NCBI GenBank assembly: GCA_965226695.1
Contig: OZ245405.1
Coordinates: forward strand, 1,364,001-1,428,000
Reading direction: 5' to 3'
From: CATOSD01 sp965226695
Lineage (GTDB): Bacteria; Chloroflexota; Dehalococcoidia; Lucifugimonadales; CATOSD01
Length of the DNA: 64,000 nucleotides
Shown here: positions 42,569 through 51,008 of the stretch, one piece after another
Layout of the letters: every line of letters begins with the position of its first letter
Numbering within the stretch: position 1 is the stretch's first letter
The notes under the pieces: generated by a model
Told to the model about the DNA's origin: nothing
Seen by the model: only the letters and a program-made list of their open reading frames with translations
Database searches by the model: none
Position numbers and translations under genes: made by a program

Positions 42569-42748
42569 GCCCCAGGAGCCTGCGGCCATCCGAGCCAGAC
42601 CTAGAAGGCGACTGACATGAACAATGCAGGCCGGTTCGGTCCCAGGCTCTCTCGCCGTGTCTCCAATCCGTCCTCACGAGCCTTTGGCCTGTTCGAACAT
42701 CCCGGCTCCTTGTAGCATCGGTCTAGCCGTCTCTCCCACTGAGAGCAG

Positions 42749-43290
42749 CTAGTCGTCCTCGACGCTTCCCTGGGTTGCCGCCACGCCGATGGTATTGGGA
42801 CCGAGGTGAGTACCCAAGACAGGACCGAACGGGGACTCGATGGGGCGTTCCGACTCCACGAGGTGGGCAAGCTCGTCCCGAACGGCTAGGGCTTTATCGC
42901 GGCCGGTGCTGTAGCTCACGTGCAACTGGTGAGTGGGAGCCAGCGCTCGCGCACCAGCTCGATAATCCGTCTCTGCGCCCCCCTGCGGGTGCGGGGCCGG
43001 TCCACAGGGTGGGTCTCGCCGTCGCGGATGCCGACGATGGGATTGAATTGGAGCACTCCGCCCAGGAGGGCCTGGGCCCTGCCGATGTGTCCGCCCATCG
43101 CCAGATACTTCAGGGTGTCGACCATTACGAAGCCGTGATTCCTCCCAATCGACCGTTCAACCCGCCGAGCCACCTCGCGATTGTCGGCCATCTCGCCTGC
43201 CTACCGAGCGGCGCTGAGCGCCAGCAGGGCCTGTGCGCCCCCGGCGAGCCGCGAGTCAACGACCTCGATCTGCTCCGACGCCTCGCATGC
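42749..43290 (-). pseudogene. DegV-family (fatty-acid-binding) protein remnant
   Basis: The sequence EQIEVVDSRLAGGAQALLALSAAR is followed by a TAG and then EMADNREVARRVERSIGRNHGFVMVDTLKYLAMGGHIGRAQALLGG..LQFNPIVGIRDGE. Near 42925 the frame shifts to QLHVSYSTGRDKALAVRDELAHLVE ... GTHLGPNTIGVAA, ending at 42749. These are the C-terminal two thirds of a DegV lipid-binding protein. The N-terminal DegV fold half is gone, so it is not functional. Confidence 0.82.
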
Positions 43291-43356
43291 CTTTCTACTT
43301 GCTACTTGGCAAGGAGTTATGAGAAGGTCCTAGCCCTTCTCAATAACTCGATCCAT

Positions 43357-43520
43357 TTATCTCACGGTCTTGTAGAGCTTGTAGGCGCAGCGGGAGAGGA
43401 TAGAGAAGGCGTTGGCAGGGGTGTAGAGGGGGCGCGTCGTGGGGAGGAATTCGCCGGCTTCGAGGTCTTCTACGGCGGCGAGTGTCTTGCGGACTAGATC
43501 GCGTTGCCCGCGCCGTCATC
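43357..43520 (-). pseudogene. Small C-terminal gene fragment, unidentified
   Basis: A 50-codon frame without a start reads RDLVRKTLAAVEDLEAGEFLP, then TTRPLYTPANAFSILSRCAY, and ends KLYKTVR at 43357. Residue composition looks protein-like, but the family is not recognised. It overlaps the end of the ABC ATPase remnant in another frame. It may equally be chance. Confidence 0.2.
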
Positions 43521-44115
43521 GCCGATTAGGCCATCCCGCATGTGGACCGTCCGGTGCGACATCTCCGCCACGGCGTCCGAGTGGGTGACGATGACGAACG
43601 TCTTTTCGAGTTCCTTGTTCAGCCGGATAGTGCCCGGCGCGGTCCGAGAGACCTACGAGCGACAGCGCCTCCTGCGCCTTCTGATTGGCCTCCTTTTCGG
43701 GGAAGCCTGACACCAGCAGGGGCATCTCCACGTTCTCCAACGCAGTAAGCACCGGCAGCAGGTTGAAGGACTGGAAGATGTATCCCATCCTGGTCGTCCG
43801 GAAGCGGGTCTTCTCCGTATCGTTCATCTTGGACAGGTCGGACCCGGCGATGTTGATGATGCCTGAGTCGATGTCGTCCAGGCCGGAGAGAAACAGCAGC
43901 ATGGCAACCGCGAACAGCAGTGACATGACGTGAGTGAGGGTGGGATATGCCGCCTGGACCTCGCCTGCCGCGACTAAATCGAACTGACTCACGGTGTCGA
44001 TAAGAGGGCCGCCCGGAGCCAACAGGGCAAGGATGATCGTCATGACCGAGCCAGCCAACAGAATAGGGATTGGACGAAGGCCGGTCCCGCAGGATACGGA
44101 CCCTCCAAAGGGGCC
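43497..44115 (-). pseudogene. Chimeric remnant: membrane-protein piece joined to an ABC ATPase piece
   Basis: The frame begins in a membrane-like segment (IPILLAGSVMTIILALLAPGG ... LTHVMSLLFAVAMLLFL) and passes directly into a LolD/MacB-type ATPase at LDDIDSGIINIAGSDLSKMNDTEKTRFR..MGYIFQSFNLLPVLTALENVEMPLLV. Walker A is missing. After RAGHYP the signature motif and Walker B are lost by a deletion, and the end LNKELEKTFVIVTHSDAVAEMSHRTVHMRDG lies in another frame, stopping at 43497. This is two decayed genes fused by deletions. Confidence 0.8.
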
Positions 44116-44332
44116 ATTCGGAAGAACCGCATCGATCGGACTCCGGGGGGAGTAGTCGTCTGGAGGTGTCGTGGCATCTACGTAGGTGTGAGACTGGGGT
44201 ACATGGCGGCAGAGGCCGACATGACTGCGGCCGTGCGGCAACTTCAGCCCGCCTGTAGCGTCAATGCAGTAGCGCAGGCAGTCGGCATCGCCGCTCTGGA
44301 GGAGGAGGCACACGTCGCTGGGTCGTTGAAAG

Positions 44333-44355
44333 GCCCCTTGGCGTGGCCAAGGGGC
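44333..44355 (-). terminator. Intrinsic terminator of the TlpA-like gene
   Basis: A perfect 10-bp stem GCCCCTTGGC / GCCAAGGGGC has a GTG loop and lies 10 bp downstream of the stop at 44366. On the minus strand it is followed by CTTTCAA, a weak U-rich run. It supports the view that transcription continues through the in-frame UGA to this point. Confidence 0.65.
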
Positions 44356-44365
44356 GACGCCGGAA

Positions 44366-45043
44366 CTAGGAGCCGGACAGCGCTTCCAGAAGCTTTCGCC
44401 AGCCCTCCTCTTTCTCCGCCTTGGTGCTAAGCTCGGACACGATGACTCCGCTGGCGTCGAGGGTCATGTGGGCGGCCTGCCTGGTGACACCGTAGGCCTT
44501 CAACATCTCCACGTTCGCGGAGGTCATGGGCCAGATGAAACCGTGTGAATCCTTGTACGAAAGAATATCTGAAGTGTCCTCAGAGGGGTCAACCCCCACC
44601 GCGAGTATGTCTACGCTGTCCGCGTAGTCGGGGTGTATTTCCTTAAGCTGCCTCAACGAGGCACGACATACCGGTCACCAGGTTGTGAAGAAGTAGATCA
44701 TCACGGGGCGACCCTGAAGGCTGGCCAGCGTGACACTCTCACCTTCAAGGTTGGTCAGCGTAAAGTCCGGGGCACGCTGGCCGACGTCGAGGCCAACTTC
44801 CACGGACGATGGGACGGGCGCCAGGGTGGGCGTAGCGGGCGCCGGGGCGCTCTCAGTTGAGGCGACCACCGTGGGGGCCGCGGTCGGCTGGGTCGCCGGG
44901 GCAGCCGTTGGCTGGGTCACCGGGGCCGTGGTCGGCTGGGACATAGCCACGTCGGATTCGGGCTCATCGCTGCCGCATGCGGCCAACAGCACCGCGGCCA
45001 GTGCCACGCACGAGGCAAGGCCCAGCCATCTCAATTTGTTCAC
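44366..45043 (-). CDS. TlpA/redoxin-like lipoprotein with in-frame UGA at the CxxC position (selenoprotein candidate)
   Basis: A GTG start at 45043 follows GGGGAG. A signal peptide ends in a lipobox (AVLLAAC, Cys23), then comes a TQPTAAP-repeat stalk, then a redoxin domain from ~88 (VGQRAPDFTLTNLEGESVTLASLQGRPVMIYFFTTW). Codon 123 (44675-44677) is TGA, followed in the same frame by PVCRASLRQLKEIHPDY...GVDPSEDTSDIL and a normal TlpA C-terminus to 44366. The family motif W-C-x-x-C thus becomes W-UGA-P-V-C. A hairpin UGCCUC-GUU-GAGGCA starts 11 nt after the UGA. Either this is a UxxC selenoprotein (225 residues) or a nonsense mutant; with Cys it would be an ordinary extracytoplasmic thiol reductase/peroxiredoxin-like protein. 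Confidence 0.8.
44649..44663 (-). promoter_or_regulatory. bSECIS-like hairpin downstream of the in-frame UGA
   Basis: On the mRNA (minus) strand TGCCTCGTTGAGGCA forms a perfect 6-bp stem with the 3-nt loop GUU. The loop is 17 nt after the UGA and begins with G. Known bacterial SECIS elements have a small apical loop, a G in its first two positions, and a loop ~16-37 nt from the UGA. All three hold. The hairpin also has to encode protein, so chance pairing is possible. Confidence 0.55.
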
Positions 45044-45077
45044 GTAATCGCTCCCCAAGTATGTATTGGCTGCCCCA

Positions 45078-45083
45078 ATTATA
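45078..45083 (-). promoter_or_regulatory. -10 element of the TlpA-like gene
   Basis: A consensus TATAAT on the minus strand lies ~35 bp upstream of the GTG start. No convincing -35 is seen at 17 bp (GGCGTG). Confidence 0.45.
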
Positions 45084-45158
45084 CACTTACGAGCACCGTT
45101 CACGCCAGAACATGCCGCTCGCAAGGCTCGACTTCCCTCGCCGCGTGAGCTTCCCTTG

Positions 45159-46361
45159 CTAGCGCCGTTTGGCGGTGCGGGGGTTAGGCGCCGCCGCCAC
45201 CTCATCGGGGGTAATTCCGGCAAAGCGCTGGGGGCGATACGGCCCCAGCACCGCGTCGGCCGACGTCCCGTCGCAGACTTCCTGGGCGGCCAGTTGACTC
45301 AACGCCGGGGCCAGGGTAACGCCGCTGTGCGTGACGGCCACGTACAAATTGGGCGCCTCGGACGCGAACCCCATCACCGGATAGCCGTCCAGCGGCATGG
45401 GACGCCAGCCCACCGGCACCGGGACCGCCCGTGCCCCGGCAAGGCCCGGAAGATAGCGCCCGGCACGGGCCAGCAGCTCGGCGGCGTGGACCTGGGTGTC
45501 GTCCTCGGCCAGGCTCTCCTGGTCGCCTTCGCCGATCATCATGCGGCCGTCGGCGCATTGCCGCATATGTATCTCCGGGCGGGCAGGATCCAGGGGCGGC
45601 GCGTAGACGACCGGCACGTTCTCGAGCAAACGCGGAAGCGGGTCCGTCCGAATCACCACGCCGGGGCTTCTCGCCTGCGGCACGCTGACGCCCGCCAGGG
45701 CGGTCAGGGCCGTTGTCCCGGTGCCCGCGGCGACGACAACGACATCCGCCTGCAGCGAGCCAGAAGGCGTACCCAGGGCTTGAATCCGGCCATCATCACT
45801 CTGCTCGAAGCCTGTGACTTCAGTGTCCTCGAGGACCTCGCAACCCAACTCACGCAACCGGCGCAGGCACGCATCTACCACCATCTGCGGCTCCACCTGT
45901 CCTTCGTTGGGGCTGTACTCGGCGGCGGACACCTCGCCCACGTCCAGCGCCGGTTCCAGGCTCTCCAGCTCGGCGGCATCGATCAGCCGTGTCGGGTAGC
46001 CCCAGGACTGTAGAAGCCGAACTCGCGCCGCCAGTGCCTCGGCTGCCCCCGGGTCGGACTCCCATGACACCTTGCCGCCCCAGCGAAGGCCCACGCTGTC
46101 CGGGTCTCCGCAGTCCCCGACGGCGGCGGCAAAACGGGGCCACATCTCCATCGAGCGTCGGTTCAGGTTGTGATAGCCGATGGGCTCTTTGCCCCCGGCA
46201 TTGATCCAGGCAAAGCTGTGACTCGACGCGCCGTGCCCTGGCCGCCCCTTGTCAATAAGTACGACCCTGACGCCGCGCCGTGCAAGACGCCAGGCGATGG
46301 CGGCGCCAACGATGCCGGCTCCAATCACGGCCGCACTTTCGGGTCTATCGGGAATTACCAT
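45159..46361 (-). CDS. FAD-dependent amine/amino-acid oxidoreductase (DAO family)
   Basis: A 400-residue flavoenzyme of the D-amino-acid oxidase/glycine oxidase/sarcosine oxidase group. The Rossmann motif is GAGIVG at residues 14-19 (VIGAGIVGAAIAWRLARRGVRVVLIDKG). The C-terminal motif is VGWRPMPLDGYPVMGF with THSGVTLAPALSQ, which closes over FAD. The ATG at 46361 is chosen among three nearby ATGs because GGAG lies 8 nt upstream. The sequence ends Arg/Lys-rich (PNPRTAKRR). It oxidises a secondary or primary amine; the substrate is not predictable. It is followed on the same strand by nothing until the redoxin gene, and preceded by an amidohydrolase that may act in the same nitrogen-compound pathway. 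Confidence 0.88.
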   Translation of the reverse strand: MVIPDRPESAAVIGAGIVGAAIAWRLARRGVRVVLIDKGRPGHGASSHSFAWINAGGKEPIGYHNLNRRSMEMWPRFAAAVGDCGDPDSVGLRWGGKVSWESDPGAAEALAARVRLLQSWGYPTRLIDAAELESLEPALDVGEVSAAEYSPNEGQVEPQMVVDACLRRLRELGCEVLEDTEVTGFEQSDDGRIQALGTPSGSLQADVVVVAAGTGTTALTALAGVSVPQARSPGVVIRTDPLPRLLENVPVVYAPPLDPARPEIHMRQCADGRMMIGEGDQESLAEDDTQVHAAELLARAGRYLPGLAGARAVPVPVGWRPMPLDGYPVMGFASEAPNLYVAVTHSGVTLAPALSQLAAQEVCDGTSADAVLGPYRPQRFAGITPDEVAAAPNPRTAKRR

Positions 46362-46468
46362 CGGATACGTCTCCATCCACCGCGGTGGCAACTGTTTCGA
46401 GGGCGGCTGAGCAGCGCGCGCGCCAGTCGACGCCCTTCCTCGATTGCGATTGGGCGCCCGGAATACAC

Positions 46469-48019
46469 TCAGGACCTGGAGTTGTAGACCGTGTACGGCT
46501 GGGAGTCCTTCGGCAACGTGCCCTGATAGAATTGCCGCAGATGGGGTTCCACCAAGCGGGCCACCTCTCTCCTGTCCTCTTCCTGGGGAGACAGCGGGCG
46601 GTCCAACGCATCCCGTATCTCCTCGAAGAGCGCCTCCTTGTCGAACCTGGTCGGCTGTCCGTCGCGGAGGACTACCTCGCCATCGACCAGGACCGTATCC
46701 ACGTCTATCCCGCGTCCGCGGTGTACAAGGGCGTCCACTACCGGCACCTCCGGGTCCAGGTATGGCTGCTCGATGTTCCGCAAGTCCAGCAGCGCCATGT
46801 CGGCCCGCTTTCCCGGTTCGAGAGTTCCGATACGGTCTCCGAACCAGCTGGCATAGGCTCCGTTGACCGTCGCCATTTGGAGCACCTGGTAAGCGGTGGG
46901 TGGTTCCAGGTCAATGCCGGGCACACGATGAATCTTGAGCACCAGGCGCATCTCCTGGAACAGGTCCTTGTCGTCGTTCAGCCCGGCTTCATCGCTGCCG
47001 ATGGCCACCTTGACGCCTGCTGCCAGAATGCGACCCATGGGCGCTATCCCGCTCTTGAGTCTCAGGTTCGAGCTGGCGTTGTGGCAGATGTTCGTGCCCG
47101 TGGCGGCCATTATCTCGAGGTCCTCGTCCGTAATCCAGACGCTGTGCCCGCAGGTGACCTCCGGGCCGAGGAATCCAAGCTCGTGAAGATGTTGCAGCGG
47201 TGTCTTGCTCCAGGCTCTGTAGCCGTACAGTTTCTGGTAAACCGTCTCCTGCAGATGGACGTGGATTCCGGTGCTGAAGCGTCCCGCCAGCTCCTTCAGG
47301 GCGACAAGCAGCTCGTCGGAGCAGCGATGGACGTTGCTGGGCGCCATCGTCACCTGCACCCTCTCGTATCGGTTGTTGCCATACTTCCGGCAGATCTCCT
47401 CCAGGATCGGCATCACCTCTTCGACGGGCAGGTAGCTGGGAGCCATGAGCGAGCGGTATCGGTCCGCCAGGTGTTCCGGCAACTGGGAAGCGAAGTCCTC
47501 CTCCCCACCGTCCGCGCCCGCCACCATGGAATTCTGGTCGGCGATCGAGGGGGCGTAGGACACTCTCATTCCGGAGGTCTGGTATGCACTCACCACCTTG
47601 TCGGCTATATCCATGCTCAGCGGCCCAAAACCGCGCGGCGGCGAATGAATCGCCTGCACCGTGGTAGTGCCGGTCTCGATCATCTGGACCGCTCCGTAGA
47701 GCTGGTCCAGGTATGGGTCGATCAACCTTGTCCCCACCCTTGAGAGGCTCCACATCTCTAGGGGAAGGTCAGGCGCTCCCATCTGAAAGGGCGTGAGCCC
47801 CAGGTGGAAGTGGTCATTGACCAGCCCCGGCATCACGATATGATTGGGCGAGCCGATTACCGGCGCTTCTGGATGCCGGCGGCTCAGGTCTCCGTAATCG
47901 CCCACCTCTTCGATTTGCCCGTCTCGTTGCAGGACCGCTCCGTCGGTTATGACATCCGCTGACCAGGGGTCGTTGATCTTGCAGACGACGTACTTTCCTC
48001 GCACTATTGACAACGCCAT
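46469..48019 (-). CDS. Amidohydrolase (cytosine deaminase/TrzN-like metallohydrolase)
   Basis: A 516-residue TIM-barrel metal-dependent hydrolase. Metal ligands are visible: HFH at His70/His72 (MPGLVNDHFHLGL), the later GIHVHLQET and TCGHSVW histidines, and the Asp in VAIGSDEAGLNDD. The small β-domain is formed by both termini (IGTLEPGKRADMALLDLRNIEQPYLDPEVPVVDALVHRGRG). Such enzymes deaminate or dechlorinate cyclic amines, nucleobases and guanidines. It lies 107 bp upstream of the FAD oxidoreductase gene on the same strand and may be co-transcribed with it. Confidence 0.9.
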   Translation of the reverse strand: MALSIVRGKYVVCKINDPWSADVITDGAVLQRDGQIEEVGDYGDLSRRHPEAPVIGSPNHIVMPGLVNDHFHLGLTPFQMGAPDLPLEMWSLSRVGTRLIDPYLDQLYGAVQMIETGTTTVQAIHSPPRGFGPLSMDIADKVVSAYQTSGMRVSYAPSIADQNSMVAGADGGEEDFASQLPEHLADRYRSLMAPSYLPVEEVMPILEEICRKYGNNRYERVQVTMAPSNVHRCSDELLVALKELAGRFSTGIHVHLQETVYQKLYGYRAWSKTPLQHLHELGFLGPEVTCGHSVWITDEDLEIMAATGTNICHNASSNLRLKSGIAPMGRILAAGVKVAIGSDEAGLNDDKDLFQEMRLVLKIHRVPGIDLEPPTAYQVLQMATVNGAYASWFGDRIGTLEPGKRADMALLDLRNIEQPYLDPEVPVVDALVHRGRGIDVDTVLVDGEVVLRDGQPTRFDKEALFEEIRDALDRPLSPQEEDRREVARLVEPHLRQFYQGTLPKDSQPYTVYNSRS

Positions 48020-48160
48020 TGTTCAGCCTCCTGTGCCGGGTCGGCGACCCGTCCCGTTTCGCAATCTTTGCTCTCCAGCGGTAGCGTGTCCGGCCCATGT
48101 TCCAGGAAACCCCGGTGTTCGTCAACACTTAGCCACCAAGCCCATTGGCGTCGGCTAGAC

Positions 48161-48166
48161 TATAAT
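48161..48166 (+). promoter_or_regulatory. -10 element, possibly leaderless transcript for the DMT transporter
   Basis: A consensus TATAAT ends 6 bp before the ATG at 48173. If used, transcription would start at or next to the start codon, giving a leaderless mRNA. No clear -35. Confidence 0.4.
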
Positions 48167-48172
48167 CCCGCC

Positions 48173-49048
48173 ATGACCGCATTTGCCCTGGGTCTGGTCC
48201 TAATCTCCGCCCTTTGCCACGCCGCGTGGAACCTGTTGCTGAAGCGCTCCGGCAACCAGGAGGTGTTTGCCTGGGCGATCCTGATTGCCGGCAGCGTGAT
48301 GCTGCTTCCCCTGGGCGTCGTCCTGTTTCTGCTCTACCCGACGTCGTCGACGGGCTACTGGCTGGTTCTGACATCCGTGGTGGCCCACACCCTCTACTTC
48401 ATCCTGCTCGGCAAGGCCTACTCGAGAGGCGACCTGTCCCTGGTGTATCCCGTCGCCCGGGGAATCGGGCCGATGTTTGTTCCGGTTCTGGCCGTGTCGA
48501 TTCTGGGAGAAAAGGTGACCCCGCCCGCCGTACTCGGCATCGGGGTCATAATAGCCGGCATCTTCCTGGTCTCGTGGTGGGGCCGTTTCCGGCAGATCAT
48601 CGCCCGGCCGTCAGTCCTGTTCCGGGACGCCGGTGTAGGCTACGCGGTCCTCACCGGGATGACAATCACCCTGTACAGCCTTGTGGACAAGCAGGGTGTA
48701 GCGCACGTCCAGCCGTTCCTGTACATGTACCTTCTCACCTTAGGTTCGGCCATAGGCATTTCCCCATACGTTCTGTACACGTGCGGGCTGGCCAAGGCGA
48801 AACTGGAGTGGACGTCGAACGCCTGGGCCATCGTCGCCGCGGGCCTGCTGGTCTTTCTCGCCTACGGTCTCGTGCTGACCGCCTTTTCACTCTCCCAGGT
48901 CAGCTACGTCGCCCCGGCCCGTGAGGTTGGCATAGTTCTCGGCGTGCTGATGGGCGTACTCATCCTGAAGGAGCCTTTCGGACGGGGACGAGTGTTGGGC
49001 TCCTCTGCAATCGTCTTGGGGCTAGTCCTGATCGCGCTTTCTCCCTAG
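48173..49048 (+). CDS. DMT superfamily (EamA) transporter
   Basis: A 291-residue integral membrane protein with ten predicted hydrophobic helices in two EamA halves. The first is ALCHAAWNLLLKRSGNQEVF ... GDLSLVYPVARGIGPMFVPVLAVSILGEK; the second is YLLTLGSAIGISPYVLYT ... SQVSYVAPAREVGIVLGVLMGVLILKEPFGRGR. It probably exports or imports a small metabolite. The ATG at 48173 is used because the first helix starts there and a TATAAT is just upstream. It is divergent from the amidohydrolase, so a shared metabolite is conceivable. Confidence 0.88.
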   Translation: MTAFALGLVLISALCHAAWNLLLKRSGNQEVFAWAILIAGSVMLLPLGVVLFLLYPTSSTGYWLVLTSVVAHTLYFILLGKAYSRGDLSLVYPVARGIGPMFVPVLAVSILGEKVTPPAVLGIGVIIAGIFLVSWWGRFRQIIARPSVLFRDAGVGYAVLTGMTITLYSLVDKQGVAHVQPFLYMYLLTLGSAIGISPYVLYTCGLAKAKLEWTSNAWAIVAAGLLVFLAYGLVLTAFSLSQVSYVAPAREVGIVLGVLMGVLILKEPFGRGRVLGSSAIVLGLVLIALSP

Positions 49049-49386
49049 TACCGTCGCTTCAGTTTGCGACCGGCCACCCAGCCCTTGCCGTTCATTCCGT
49101 TCCGTCGAAGCCAGAGTCGCCATGCATTGAAACTTGTACAAAACTAGTCTCAAATAGCCTATAACAGCCCCAACAGCGGTGCTTAGAATTCACGCTATGC
49201 ATTGGCTAGGAATATCGGAGACAGTTGTTTGGCATTCATGTGACTTTTGGGGCGGCGGCCAATGCGATCGACCCGGTTTCCGTCGGCCTGAAGGCCTTCC
49301 CGCACCGGCTCTCGGCCCTCGAACGCACTGCTAGGCATCCAATATCGCATTCCCAAGGAAGTGTGCGGCTCCAGCCGCTCTTCCTG

Positions 49387-50910
49387 ATGGATACAGAAAT
49401 CCGGAGTCCGTATTTGACTCAGCCCGGTATGATTGTGAACGAATCCAACCATTACTCTACACGGCCACACCCCGGCGGCGGCAGCTCGCCGGTAGGCCTC
49501 CGGCCATACTTGGGCGGAGCCATGACGCTGGCCGCTATCCTCGGCGCCGTGCTGCTCCTGGTGGCACTCAGAGCCGATAACGTCCTCGCTCACAGGGAAG
49601 AAGACACCGATGTCTGCGTCGAAGACTCGGCGCACAGGTCCATTGGTGAGTATCAGATGTACGTCAGCTCCACGCACAACCACGTCGTCGTAAGGCCTGT
49701 CAGCGATGTATCCGTCATCTCGGTCATTGAAATTGAAACACCATTCGACTATCTCGGGCACCATATTGACGTGGGCAGCGACCATGTGTTCATGATCACA
49801 TACACTGTGACCAGGATGCCGGGTGTGCTCGAAGTTTGCTTTGAAGACGACCTGGGATTTTGGTACCCAATAGCTGTGTCGGACGGCTCCTCGAATAACA
49901 ACGGCGGCACCGACAACAACAACGGCGGCACCGACAACAACAACGGCGGCACCGACAACAACAACGGCGGCACCGACAACACCGACACGAGCACGACCAC
50001 CGAGGAGATCGGCACCAACCCCGACACCAGCACGACCACCGAGGAGATCGGCACCAACCCCGACACCAGCACGACCACCGAGGAGATCGGCACCAACCCC
50101 GACACCAGCACGACCACCGAGGAGATCGGCACCAACCCCGACACCAGCACGACCACCGAGGAGATCGGCACCAACCCCAACCCCGACAACAATCCCGAGG
50201 ACCTGACGAACCCGCGGCCCGACATACCCGTGCAGACTTCTAACCCGGACCCCTCCCCGAAGGAGGCAGCCACGCCTACGCGGACGCCGACGGCTACAGT
50301 CAAACCCAAGGAGACGCAGGAGTCTACGACCAAGTCCTCGACCTCCCGCAAGAAGAGGCGAGCGCCGTTCGACTTCGATACGCCCACGCCGGCGCCGACC
50401 GCCACGGCAATACCCGTGGTCGCTCGCATGGCAGGTAGCGCCGCGACCGCGACGCCGTCGCCCACGCCCACGCGGCCGCGTGGGCAAACATCGCCGACGC
50501 CGACGGCGACACCGGTCCCCACGACGGTTCCCGTGGCCACCCGCGCCCCCGAGCCAACGGTGTACCCGTCGCCGACGCCAACTCGCACTCCCGGTCCGAC
50601 GGCCACGCCGACTCGCATACCGATCCCTTTATACGCCACACCAACACCCACGCCCAGGCCGGCCGGGTCCGAGACGGTGACGTTCGCTCGCATCGATCAG
50701 CCCACTGTGACGCCGACACCCCAGGCGTCGGATGTCCCAGGCGGCCCCGAGAGCCCGGCTGTCGAGGATACGCAGGAACGCGACGAGGGCGGAATAGTGG
50801 AAGAGGTCCGTGAGCGCGGCACTCTGATCACGGCCCTGGTCTCCGCGACCGTCATGTCCGGTGGCATAGCCGCATTCTCTGTATGGCGAAGGCGCCTCTT
50901 CTCGCGGTGA
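49387..50910 (+). CDS. Repeat-rich, membrane-anchored surface protein
   Basis: Start uncertain: in-frame candidates at 49225 (TTG with GGAG), 49387 and 49429 (ATG). From 49387 the protein has 507 residues. A membrane/signal segment (MTLAAILGAVLLLVALRADNVLA) precedes a ~100-residue globular domain (DVCVEDSAHRSIGEYQMYVSS...). Four NNNGGTD repeats and five DTSTTTEEIGTNP repeats follow, then a long Pro/Thr stalk (TPTATPVPTTVPVATRAP). A C-terminal membrane helix (LITALVSATVMSGGIAAFSVW) with an RRRLFSR tail closes it. There is no LPxTG. It is probably a wall-spanning stalk protein; the ligand of the small domain is unknown. Confidence 0.75.
   Translation: MDTEIRSPYLTQPGMIVNESNHYSTRPHPGGGSSPVGLRPYLGGAMTLAAILGAVLLLVALRADNVLAHREEDTDVCVEDSAHRSIGEYQMYVSSTHNHVVVRPVSDVSVISVIEIETPFDYLGHHIDVGSDHVFMITYTVTRMPGVLEVCFEDDLGFWYPIAVSDGSSNNNGGTDNNNGGTDNNNGGTDNNNGGTDNTDTSTTTEEIGTNPDTSTTTEEIGTNPDTSTTTEEIGTNPDTSTTTEEIGTNPDTSTTTEEIGTNPNPDNNPEDLTNPRPDIPVQTSNPDPSPKEAATPTRTPTATVKPKETQESTTKSSTSRKKRRAPFDFDTPTPAPTATAIPVVARMAGSAATATPSPTPTRPRGQTSPTPTATPVPTTVPVATRAPEPTVYPSPTPTRTPGPTATPTRIPIPLYATPTPTPRPAGSETVTFARIDQPTVTPTPQASDVPGGPESPAVEDTQERDEGGIVEEVRERGTLITALVSATVMSGGIAAFSVWRRRLFSR
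49894..49977 (+). repeat. Four 21-bp tandem repeats (NNNGGTD)
   Basis: Four consecutive in-frame copies of AACAACAACGGCGGCACCGAC, the first differing by one base (AAT). They lie inside the surface protein gene and are prone to slippage. Confidence 0.85.
49984..50178 (+). repeat. Five 39-bp tandem repeats (DTSTTTEEIGTNP)
   Basis: Five consecutive 13-codon units are nearly identical at DNA level (only the first has ACGAGC for ACCAGC). The near-perfect identity implies recent expansion or homogenisation, so copy number may vary between strains. Confidence 0.85.
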
Positions 50911-51008
50911 CGCCGAGGCAATACCTGAGGGGCATAGTCGCGCGGGCGCCGTGGCGCGAGCGCAATGGGTGGACCGACCGACATGGGCGGCAGTGGTAAG
51001 AAGTCCAG

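Noticed and set aside
42494..42600. Right attachment site of the tRNA-Arg island next to the alpA remnant
   Set aside because: No sequence resembling the tRNA 3' end (GTTCGAGTCCGGGCAGGGG) was found there.
49894..50178. Repeat arrays as a CRISPR
   Set aside because: Units are contiguous without spacers and are in frame within a protein stalk.
49195..50487. 430-codon minus-strand frame with GVGVGADLLGGRA repeats
   Set aside because: The repeats are the reverse of the tandem repeats in the surface protein gene; the rest is Arg-rich shadow sequence.
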